64,000 nucleotides of DNA from Brevipalpus yothersi. Taxonomy: Eukaryota > Arthropoda > Arachnida > Trombidiformes > Tenuipalpidae. The stretch is taken from positions 45,247 through 109,246 of the forward strand of contig QZCP01000213.1 of the NCBI GenBank assembly GCA_003956705.1, written 5' to 3'. The notes under the pieces are model-generated. The model had not been told where the DNA came from. It did no database searches and was given only the letters and a program-made list of their open reading frames with translations. A program made the position numbers and the translations under genes. Below, piece by piece: positions 1 through 9,434 of this stretch (positions are counted from its first letter, which is position 1; each line of letters opens with the position of its first letter).

Positions 1-2573
1 TAGCTTACTGTTTGAGTTATATATCTATCTGAAATGAGAGTACATGTTTTTATGAGGTGAGAATAATAATAATGACGAGAATTTATTACCATCATTCAAG
101 CCTGATTGCTTCTCAAATTCATCCTTGCTCATATGAAAACAATACTTTTTCGGAATAGTTTCTATTTGGGCTCACGTTATATGATATTTTGACTCAATTT
201 TCATTCGAAAATTAATTCAAAATTGATTAATCTCAAGGACAATACATCGGATGCTTAAGATCAGAAATCCTCTCGCATTTACCACGATCTTCATCAAATT
301 GTAGGAACTGAGCTATAAGTTTACATGAGTTAAACTTAGTTACGAGCTGGAGATTTAATCATATTGAGCCCTCAGATGTTCAATGAATCACAGAATCAAA
401 TTTTTTTTCAGATCTTTCTTTCTGATCAGATTTTTCCCCATAAGATTTGAGATCAAGATCATTTTCATGAGAATACTGTTGAGCTGAATTCTGGAGGTGA
501 GAAAAAAATTTATCTGAGGATTTTTTTGTGACACATATTCTCTCAGATTCCCACTGAGAGGGCTACTATCATAATTGAGTTACTGTTTCTCAGTCATTAT
601 CGCTATTTCCTTTTTCCATCTATTTAGCACACACACAATATTCTAAATCCACTTGCATCTAAGTAAGTGGACTTCATACTGTTCAAGGAGATGAAACTGT
701 TATTAAGCTTAGTAGACTCATTTCTCTCTTATAATCACTATTCGGACAATAGATTTCATTTCAGAAGACTTACACGTATCGTGTAATATTCAAATTAGTG
801 GAATGAAAATGCTTCTGCTAAACGATACTTCATTTCGAATTGATGGCGGAATCATGCGAAAGCTCTCAATCATCGACTTTCATTGCTACTCATTAATGTT
901 TAGAACAAGCCATATCTAGATAATCATGGAATCTTTTGACTCTTGAAATCGATCGTAGACTGAAGATCAGTTTGATCAATAAATCGAATCAAGTGCTCTA
1001 ATGGGGAGTGTTCCTTTTCTTTTATTTTCCTCCCACTGATGATGGAATGATGCTGTGGGCGACAGGAACGATCACTTGTACCCTTGAAACTTTCCAACTG
1101 ATGACCACTCTGAATGATACCTAAATTTTTTTCATTAGCTTAACATCAGGCCACCAGCTAATCAGCTTTACTGATGCTACTGCTCAAGGAGCATCGGAAA
1201 TGGAACTCTTCCATCAGCCAAGTGGCCAGCCACCACCATCATTCACCATTCCGTTATTGTTTTCCAATTGTGGGAAAAAGGAATGAGAATCATTATGACC
1301 GTTCTTAATCAGCCTTGAATGACAGCAAGCATCGGTCTGTTCGCACGTCCAGCACGTGTGTGTGAGTGTGTGTATGTGTGCAGCTTGCCTTCACCATGAA
1401 TCAGAAGCATTTATCCTCTACAAGTTTTCGGGGTGCTGAATATCAGATCTGGATCAGATTGATGCTCATTTGGTGAAGCAGCAGCCAATTTAATCATCTC
1501 ATGTTTCGATTTATGTATTGTTTGCGATAAGCATCTCATTGATGATGGAGGAAAAATATTTTCTCTAATAATCAGTATCAAAATTCGGTGATGGCCACAT
1601 ATGGTAACTGCGATGAGCACGATATGCTTTGATGTATGCTAATCATGATATTTATTCAAATTAATATTATCTCAACCTTACTGATAGCCAACCTGGCTGT
1701 TGGATGATCACGTTGAAACTTTTGGCTTTTATAGAGAGTACACATTTTCCATTTCACCGTGTTCGTTTTCTTCCTCTCATAACCCAGACCTCGATGAAAG
1801 TATCTCTTTCTCCCTCACACAAAACCAGACGAAATCGATGTTATGACTAATGTTCATATTTGGAAATTATTGGTTGAAACTAGAGAGTGATTAGATCCAA
1901 ATAGAAAGTATCCAATAAAGATTAGCATCAAAATCTTAACCTTCAATTTTCTGTCTATTCCTTTTTCATCGTCGGAAATTGAATTATCTGAGCTAATCGA
2001 CATTTTTCTTCCACTCATTCTGGGATCAATCGAGGGACAAACATCTATCTTTGTTAACCAAGATCATGCTCTCAAAGGTGAACATGATTGCTTAAAGGAA
2101 GCCAGAGTAAGATGGAAAATTTGTGTCAAGAAAAATATGCATCTGAGAAACACTATGTAAGGAGATTCTCGCCGAGCCTTCTAAAGTAATGTTTGAGATC
2201 ATAGATAGCGAGAAGTAGACACATAAGAACGGCCAAAATGTCCAATTCCCGAAGGCATGACTTTTCCCTGGTAGCTCTCTTGCATGCTTCCTTCCTGGGC
2301 AGGAGAAAATGAAGAACTCTTTGAGTTTGAACGAGTAAAAACTCACTTGTTATCCATTTCCATCAACCATCAGCACTTTCCAACCGAGACTCATAGAGCT
2401 CATCAGAAAATCAAGTACAATTTGAAATTCGTTGAGACTAGAAGGGTCAAAAAATGTAATCGAGAGTAAAAGATGGATTTACAATGAATTGATGATCTGA
2501 GAAGATTGCTTCTTTTATACAAAAATCTCGATGCTAAAACTGAGAAGAAAAAAGTCACGTTGAGAACAAACTT
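1..2573. other. Non-coding flank, no gene recognised
   Basis: A+T-rich sequence with no reading frame that resembles a known protein. The longest open frames are under 90 codons and lack coherent splice context. The only simple repeat of note is a short GT-rich run near 1357-1381. It lies downstream of WDR70, whose polyadenylation signal is at 2573-2578, so it is probably intergenic. It could also be intron of a gene outside the window. Confidence 0.5.
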
Positions 2574-2578
2574 TTATT
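2573..2578 (-). promoter_or_regulatory. Polyadenylation signal AATAAA overlapping the WDR70 stop codon
   Basis: On the minus strand the last two Lys codons run directly into TAA, creating AATAAA across the stop codon. If used, the 3' UTR would be only 10-30 nt. No other canonical hexamer was noted close downstream. Confidence 0.5.
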
Positions 2579-5030
2579 TTTTAGATGGTGGTTCATAATC
2601 ATCATCATCTTCTTGTTGATATATGGGCTTTGGTTGCGTATTTTTGTAAGCTGGAGCGACCCAATAAGGCTCCTCTTCGGCTTTTTTAGCAAACTTCAGT
2701 AGAGCCTCTCTTGGATCTTCGTTGTCATCAATCTTTCTATTTTTTGTAGCTATATTTCGAGCAATGAATGATGCATAGGTGCTTCCAGCTGAAGCAATTC
2801 TACCTCCAGCTCCAGGACCCGTCACTGGAAGTTCAGGTCTCTTGGACTTGATCGGATCTTTTCTTGCTTTCATCATCTCTACTCGTTTGCTTTTCCGCTT
2901 TTCTTGCTTGAAGAGGGGAAGGGAATGGGCTGGAAAAGGAAAAAAGTTATCAATAAACGAGGGAACGAGGGAAAATATTTAGAAACTTACGAGCAATGAT
3001 CTGAGGATTTGAAATTTGGAACGAGTCCTGATATCTTCTCTTTGTTTTGACCACGCACAATTTTGCTCCTCTCTCACTTGTTCTGTCATCGTAGAATACC
3101 TTAACAATTCCATTGCTGCCACTAACAATGATCTGATTCAGCTTAGGATGCCACAAGGAACGCACTATGCTAGCAGGGGCAATTTTCATTTCACCATGTA
3201 ATTCAAACGTATCTCGGTTGAAGAATTTTAGAAGACCCATCTCTTCTCCTCTATTTAGAGATACACCAGTCATCACTAGCCTATCATCAGGACTAAAAGA
3301 GCAATCGGTATTAGAATATCGATTAAAAAGATCGCCGACAGATTTGACACAGCTTTTGGTGTTACGAACATCCCAGAGTTTAAGAGTTTCATCGGTCCCT
3401 CGGCTAGCAAAGTAGTCTCCACTGTACGAAAATGATATTGAAGAGGGTTCAGTTCCATTCTGATGTGCTCCTCGGATGAGAAAAGCATTATTAACATATA
3501 TTTTTCTTCTATGATCCCATGCTTGAATGGAGCCATCATTACAAGCGGCGATGATGAGAGAACCATCTTTCGAAAAATTGACAGCATTTGGAATGGCTTT
3601 CAAACCCCCTTGATTTCGTGTTTTGAGTACAGATAGTTGCTTCTGTAACGTTCTATCCGTGTTCCATATTCGAACAGTACCATCGATTGAACATGTTATA
3701 AATTCTGATCTTTCCCTAGGATGCCAACATCCACCGTTCAACATACCTATGTGCCCTGTGGTATTTGACATGTCACGAATATATTGATCCCCACGAGCAC
3801 ATTCCATCTTTGTGTAGCCATCTCGATCAACAATTTTTGCTTGAGAATTTCCAGCAATCACAAGTACATGGTCACCACTAGAGGAGTATTCTAGATTCTT
3901 TATGGGATGACACTCACAAGGTTGGATCGTTCTGAAAGATTGGAGCGTAGAATCCATGCCCTGGAAGTCCCAGAATTTTACTTCATAATCGACACCTCCA
4001 GTGACTAAACGAGAACCATTTGGATCTAAAGCAAGTGCTGAAACAGTTTTGGAGCCATGGACAAGTTCAATCTCTAACGATGCCGGTACTTTTTCATACC
4101 GATTAAACATGGTAGTTCCTTCTTCATCAACTTCGTCATCGGAGCTTTCTTCTTTATCAGAGTTGCTAGTTGCCATTCCTAATCTTTCTTCCTGATTGAT
4201 CGTGGATTGATCTTTCTCACTGATTTGTCCTGAATTTGTCCTGAGGATTAGATTCCGAAAAAAAATTGAAAAATAAAGAAAATTGAAGGATAAGTGAACC
4301 ATACAAGATTGATTAATAATTACTTACGGTTCAATTGAAGCTTTCTCTGTAGTGCTAACATCTCGATCAGATGAATCATTTTTGGCCTTCAAGTGATCAG
4401 GAATAGGTGGTCCAATCCAATCTTCATCTGAATCATTTTCATCTTTATCCTCACTACTTGGTGCTATCGGATTAAGAGAATCGACTGACTTGTCGTCAGA
4501 TTTTGCTACTTCTTCATCTCTTCTATCATCTTCATCCGATTCATCTTCTTGTTGATTGAAGGAACACCTCCATTTTGCTTCCGATGATTTTGTGATCTGT
4601 TTGGCTACATCTTTTGTCTGTTCAACCAATTTTTCCAGATCAGGAAATTGTCTAGCTTTCGGTACTTCTTTGGCGATTCTTGTTTCTTTTCTTGGCGGTT
4701 CTTTCGGTCTCCCGAAACTACCAAAACCCATGACGGACTGCATTTCTTCTCTTTCTGGATCAGGCTGTAATTCTTTTTCATCTTTTTCTTCCACATTATA
4801 CTTGAACCCTGGCAATTCTTTCGCTATCTTAGGCTTATTAATATTCAATGTAAACTTGTAACCAGTTGTTCGACGCTTCTCAATAGCCGAAGCTCTTTTT
4901 GCTGCCGCTATTCATTCAGACAAAGAGAAATCAATCATTAGTAAATAGAAACCATTGAGAAAATGATCAAATGTTCGAATAACTTACTTCTCAAAATTTT
5001 CAAATCTTCCAGATCGTCTTCTTCCAACAT
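2574..5030 (-). CDS. WDR70: WDR70 (WD repeat-containing protein 70), four exons, complete
   Basis: Coding exons on the minus strand are 5030-4988, 4907-4328, 4240-2991 and 2929-2574, joined by consistent-phase GT-AG introns of 80, 87 and 61 bp, giving 742 residues. The N-terminal half is charged, with MGFGSFG at about residue 74 (matching the start region of human WDR70), an acidic Ser-rich tract, and IGPPIP near 179. WD40 repeats run from about 262 to 615, including SRLVTGG and KFWDF. The conserved tail contains PVTGPGAGGR and EEEPYWVAPAY. The family is nuclear; human WDR70 has been linked to histone H2B ubiquitylation and DNA-end resection. About 50 residues precede the usual start region, beginning MLEEDDLEDLKILR; the ATG at 5030 was chosen because its exon splices in frame. 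It shares a divergent upstream region with NDUFB5. Family assignment is secure. Confidence 0.95.
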
Positions 5031-5481
5031 GATTGAGCCGAAATTTTTACCACAAGCAAACACGCAAAATGAACCCAAAAATACTTCCCTAACACAGCTT
5101 CAACATCGTTACAATTATCATCCAACAAAACATAAGCCCTCCTTCACCAATCCTTACACAATAACACACACTGACAATATCAAATACTTGACAAAAAACT
5201 AGCAAAAACAGATCAACAAAATTTAATCATGACAATAATATTAATTCAAACTTTCACGTTTCAAGAATTGATCAAGTTTTGTTTACATATCAAGTTCTTT
5301 TGATTACCAGTAGAGGCGCTGTATGTGTACATGAAGCATCGAGTTGAGAATCGATGTTTTGATTTTTTTTTCTGGTCAATTTAATTACAGTGAATTAGTT
5401 TTAATTTTGTTTTGTTAGGGTTTGTTTAGCTATTTGTTTGACTTCAGATGGTTGAAGGAGGCTGTTGAGCAAAAGATCAAC
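5031..5481. promoter_or_regulatory. Divergent promoter region between WDR70 and NDUFB5
   Basis: These 451 bp separate the two start codons, which point away from each other, so both 5' UTRs and both promoters must lie here unless distal exons exist. I see no TATA box at a convincing distance. A GC-rich patch reading CAGTAGAGGCGCTGT (about 5309-5323) stands out in otherwise A+T-rich DNA. A six-codon upstream reading frame (5448-5468, ATG to TGA) precedes the NDUFB5 ATG in another frame. Confidence 0.6.
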
Positions 5482-6207
5482 ATGGTTGTGTTAAGCAAAT
5501 TGTCCCTACTGAGTCGAGTCTACAAGCCCAATGCTCAACAATTGCGTTATGGTGGACATGGAAGAGTTTTGAATGTTGTCCATTCACCATGGCATTTGAA
5601 AAAGATAATCGACGATATGATGGCTTATTGGCTACTGGGTGCTATACCTTTGTTTTGTTTGGCAACCTATGTGAATATATTCATCGGTCCGGCGAAATTG
5701 GTTGACACACCGGAAGGCTATGAGCCAAAGTATTGGGAATATGAGAGACATCCTATACAACGATGGATAATGAAAAATATGTGTCCTGATCCCAAGTATC
5801 TTTACGAATGTCGTCTTGCTGGTGCCAATGATGATGCGGAAAGACTATTCGTTTCTAAACATGAGAATTGGATGAAAGATATGATGGTTCGAAAGAATGA
5901 TACATCAACTAAATACTTCCAGCATGATTATCAGGCCAGTATGCTCAGGAAACAGAGATGGATTCAAGAACGTAGATTTTTATTCGCCGCTGCTGAAACT
6001 GAAATGGACTATTTCGATATCTTCCACGATGTCCCTCCTGATTCGCCAAACTATTTGTATGGTCCATTCGATGATCGATTCCATCGTTGGAATCATGTTG
6101 AAAGGCTATTCAATCCTTACTATAAGAGCAATCGTGAATGGTTGCGACAAGATACGGCTGAGTATGTAGATATGGACAAGGCTTACGATGTTCATAAAGC
6201 CTTGTAA
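5482..6207 (+). CDS. NDUFB5: NDUFB5, NADH dehydrogenase (ubiquinone) 1 beta subcomplex subunit 5
   Basis: Single coding exon of 241 residues. It is an accessory subunit of mitochondrial complex I, in the membrane arm. Residues 1-30 are basic and Ser/Leu-rich with no acidic residue, as in a matrix-targeting presequence. One transmembrane helix spans about 48-68 (LLGAIPLFCLATYVNIFIG). It is followed by the family signature PEGYEPKYWEYERHPIQRW at 77-95, nearly the same as human PEGYVPEHWEYYKHPISRW. The frame is open about 20 codons further upstream, but 5482 is the only ATG there and gives the best presequence. At 241 residues it is about 50 longer than human NDUFB5 (189); the extra length is a charged, aromatic-rich C-terminal tail ending near LRQDTAEYVD. 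No intron is visible in the coding region. Confidence 0.93.
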   Translation: MVVLSKLSLLSRVYKPNAQQLRYGGHGRVLNVVHSPWHLKKIIDDMMAYWLLGAIPLFCLATYVNIFIGPAKLVDTPEGYEPKYWEYERHPIQRWIMKNMCPDPKYLYECRLAGANDDAERLFVSKHENWMKDMMVRKNDTSTKYFQHDYQASMLRKQRWIQERRFLFAAAETEMDYFDIFHDVPPDSPNYLYGPFDDRFHRWNHVERLFNPYYKSNREWLRQDTAEYVDMDKAYDVHKAL

Positions 6208-6244
6208 TTTTCGAATCAGTCTAGATGTAGATAAATAATTATGC

Positions 6245-6250
6245 AATAAA
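6245..6250 (+). promoter_or_regulatory. Polyadenylation signal of NDUFB5
   Basis: AATAAA lies 38 bp after the NDUFB5 stop codon, the first canonical hexamer downstream, implying a very short 3' UTR. Confidence 0.65.
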
Positions 6251-6892
6251 ACCTTCAACCTAAAGCAAATGAAGACTGTATGATTGAACCGTAGTTGAAC
6301 TGGTCTTGATGAGAATTGAAATTATAGAAAATCTATTACGGTTTTTATAATGAAAATATTTGTTCCGAGGTTATCCTCAACTATGTAGGAAAAGTGAATC
6401 TCTGGTATTCATCAGACCGTAAACAACTAGCCCAAATCTTTTTCGATATGGAAGTTATCAAGTTCCATGGTCTGGAATGGACTTGAAATAACTGAATTTA
6501 CTTTCATCCTCGTAACAACTTTTGTCAACTGCTTTGAATACCTTCTCTTCGATTGCAACCAAAATTGTCTCACTCAATCTTGTTCTGATTGATAATCTCC
6601 CTGATAGAAATGACTAAGAGGTTATGGTTAAATATGCACCTGTGTGCAATTATATGATTACACAATCATCTCGAATTCTGTGTCCTAAATTCGTTTCGAT
6701 ACATCCGATTCACATGCTTATAGACTTATAGACTTTGCACTGCGCAGCTCTTGAAGCTCAAAATGATGCAAACACCAGCATCAACAATAATAACATTCAT
6801 CTATTCATCGAATCTATTCATTCAATCATTCATTGATTCCGTTGATCAATTCTGATCAATCTTTTTTCATCGTTGACGATTAAGTTCTTCCC
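6251..6892. other. Intergenic spacer NDUFB5-PQBP1
   Basis: About 640 bp of A+T-rich DNA between the NDUFB5 poly(A) signal and the PQBP1 start. It must hold the PQBP1 promoter and 5' UTR. A palindromic CTGCGCAG (about 6740-6747) resembles half of an NRF1-type site and is the only GC-rich element noticed. There is no convincing TATA box and no other gene. Confidence 0.4.
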
Positions 6893-7802
6893 ATGATGCC
6901 AGGATCGAACTTACCACCAGCACTTCTTGCGAGGCTCCAGAAAAGAGGAATAGTGCCAGTTAATCGCGAGCCTAATGGTAAGATCATTTTTCATTATGAT
7001 TACATTTATTCATGTCTTAATTCATAATCACTCAACTTTAATTTCAGTGCAAGAAGAGGAAGAAGTCATTGCTGAAGATTATGATGAGCCAATCTCCAAA
7101 AGTGGGCCAGTGATCATCAACAATCTGGCTGTTGGATGCCCCAACAAGTACAACATTTTTCACACTTGTTCAGATTATTGTGTCAAAAAATATGGTCTAG
7201 GAACGGAAACACCTTCACAAACAGTGCAGAGAAAATACAATCGACTCCTCAAGAGGTACCCTCTACCCAGTAATTGGATTAAAGTATGGGAGCCTGGAAC
7301 AGCTCGATACTATTTTTGGGACATGGACAGGGATGAGGTCAGCTGGTATCCACCGGGACATCCAAAATTTAAACTTTCCCTTCCAGTCCCTAAATTGAAA
7401 GCTCATTTACGGGAAGAAGAGGAAAAACTCAAAAACATCGCTCAATCAGACGACGATGAAGAGGAGGTAACTGATGAATCCTCCGGATCCGGATCTGATG
7501 ATTCCGATGAGGAGGTAGATGAGGAGGAAGAGACAAACAGGAAACGCAAGGCTCCTGCTCATTTTTCTGAGCGACAAGATTATCGAAACAAGAGAATTGA
7601 TCGCCAAAAAAGAAATGATCTCGATCCAATGGATCCAGCGTCCTACTCTGACACATGTCCTAGAGGAAAGTGGTCTGATGGTCTTGAGAACGAACGAGCA
7701 GTTAAAACTGGTGTTGATTCTACAGCCTCTGGTTCTCTATATCAAGCAAGACCTTACCCAAGTCCTAGAGCTGTTCTCCGAATGAACAAGAAGGGTGGTT
7801 GA
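6893..7802 (+). CDS. PQBP1: PQBP1, polyglutamine-binding protein 1, two exons, complete
   Basis: Exons 6893-6977 and 7048-7802 are joined across a 70-bp intron, giving 279 residues. PQBP1 is a nuclear splicing-associated WW protein that binds the U5 15-kD protein (TXNL4A). The N-terminal LPPALLARLQKRGI and EEEEVIAEDYD match human PQBP1. A WW domain spans about 101-131, with Trp105 and Trp128. An acidic Ser/Asp/Glu tract covers about 162-191. The intrinsically disordered C-terminus keeps the U5-15kD-binding elements, DPMDPASYSD (221-230), GKWSDGL (235-241) and RPYPSPRAVLR (263-273). Between the N-terminus and the WW domain lies a Cys/His cluster, GCPNKYNIFHTCSDYC (58-73), absent from the human protein. 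The human Asp/Arg-rich repeat region is missing. The double ATG at 6893/6896 follows an in-frame TAA at 6881; either may initiate. Confidence 0.95.
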
Positions 7803-7939
7803 AAAAATTACCGAAAATTGATCAGAACCCGATTGCTCTCCACCCTATTTGTCATATATTTTGTAATATTTTCAGACTTTAGATCAATTACCCTATCAAA
7901 GCTCACTGGCACATTTTTTGGCTAAGTATTTCTATCACC

Positions 7940-7945
7940 AATAAA
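7940..7945 (+). promoter_or_regulatory. Polyadenylation signal of PQBP1
   Basis: AATAAA lies 138 bp after the PQBP1 stop codon, the first canonical hexamer downstream on this strand. Confidence 0.6.
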
Positions 7946-8908
7946 TATGACTTGAAGAAATTGCATGCTTGCTCAACTGATCGTTCATTTTTCATGGATC
8001 ATTTGGATCACTAAAAACTTGTGGTAAAAAATTGCATCACAAAATCAATAATCTTTTCGACTATGATAGATTTTTTGATCTGAGTTTGTCACATTTTTCT
8101 GAAGAAATATTGGAATAGGATAGAAATTCAGTTTATTCAATAGTTCTCTCAACCTCAGTATTTTTTACCAACTTAGATAGATGCATGATTAAATCTTGAA
8201 GGGACACTCTCCACCCTTTTCAGATAGAGTGTTTTTTTGATTCATCGTCGAACTCAACCCTGAAACGAGAACTCGATATCTTTCGCATAAATATGATTTT
8301 ACATTCACATGTTAGTGATGAAATTGATGAATATTTTTTTCACACTTTACTTAACTTTGTCAACAGTTGAGGTCATAAATACATTAATGAAACTTCAGGG
8401 AAATTCTGTTTTCCACATTAAAGAAGCTGTGATACTTGATACAAGCTCAAGTATATATCATCATGAATGATTCATTGATTATGAGTAGCGTATAAAAATT
8501 TTTTTATTCTTGTTTACGAGGTAGGTCTATTGAAAAAGAAGAAATTTTTTTCCCATCAACAAGTAGAAAAAAATTTGTCCAGATAAAGTTAGAGTTACAT
8601 GAATGCAGGCCCAACAGTTATCATCCAGTTTTCTGAAAGAGAATAAATCTTACCAATCAGTCATCCAAGATCTTTAATGACCCTGAGAATCTTGCCAAAA
8701 AAACAAAAAGAGATCCTGAATTGATGGACCCACACGAGAATCCACAATTTTGCCGTGGAAACAGAACAAATTGTTCCAATCAAGATTCATAAGCCTGAGA
8801 AAGTTCAAAAATCTCTGATAACTGTATTCTCAGTCTGAACAACTGGAAAACAGCTGATTTCTTCAATTTGCTTCATGAACGATAAACGACTGGAGATGAC
8901 TATCATTC

Positions 8909-9212
8909 TACAGGGTGGGCCGAAAGTTTCTTGGCATGATAATTCTCGAATAAAAGTCGATAATTTTTGGCCACGAGATAGAATAGAATGATAATTTTTG
9001 ACCACAATATCTCACGGAAAAAGCTCGATTGAACCCCTCTATCACTAGATAAACTAGATTTCTGGTCATGATAGATGGAAATTCTGGAATAATCAGACTT
9101 TTTCAGTGAGATATTGTGGTCAAAAATTATCATTCTATTCTATCTCGTGGCCAAAAATTATCGACTTTTATTCGAGAATTATCATGCCAAGAAACTTTCG
9201 GCCCACCCTGTA
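8909..9212. mobile_element. Palindromic MITE-like element with perfect 107-bp inverted repeats
   Basis: The left arm 8909-9015 is the exact reverse complement of 9106-9212, around a 90-bp spacer. Just inside the repeat, similarity continues imperfectly (GGAAAAAGCTCGATT against TGAAAAAGTCTGATT). The outer ends read TA-CAGGGTGGGCC...GGCCCACCCTG-TA, so a CAG...CTG element flanked by TA dinucleotides fits target duplication by a Tc1/mariner-type transposase. There is no transposase frame, so it would be a non-autonomous foldback element. Each arm contains two iterations of GATAATTTTTGRCCAC. Perfect arm identity implies recent insertion or arm gene conversion. Confidence 0.75.
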
Positions 9213-9287
9213 TATACTGCTGTTTCCAAAAAGTTTGAAACACTTCCATATCTCTACTGATATTCTGGCCAAAAGATAATTTTTGGC

Positions 9288-9434
9288 CACCAGATAGAGA
9301 GTAACGATAATTTTTGACCACGATATCTTTGGAAAAAATGGCTATCAAACCTGAATTTTCACCGATTAGGGTGAAAATCAGTGGGATAAGAGTCAATATC
9401 GTGGTCAAAAATTATCGTTACTCTCTATCTGGTG
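9288..9434. mobile_element. Second, diverged palindromic element with 39-bp perfect inverted repeats
   Basis: 9288-9326 is the exact reverse complement of 9396-9434, separated by 69 bp. The arm sequence (AGAGAGTAACGATAATTTTT) aligns with the inner part of the arms of the 8909-9212 element, and similarity on the left extends outward to about 9275. The outer CAGGGTGGGCC terminus is missing. It looks like an eroded or internally deleted relative of the neighbouring element. The spacer contains its own small hairpin, ATTTTCAC...GTGAAAAT (about 9355-9377). Confidence 0.6.

Noticed and set aside
5422..5481. Longer NDUFB5 start at a TTG
   Set aside because: The upstream frame is open but starts with TTG, and the extra residues do not look like a presequence; the ATG at 5482 does.
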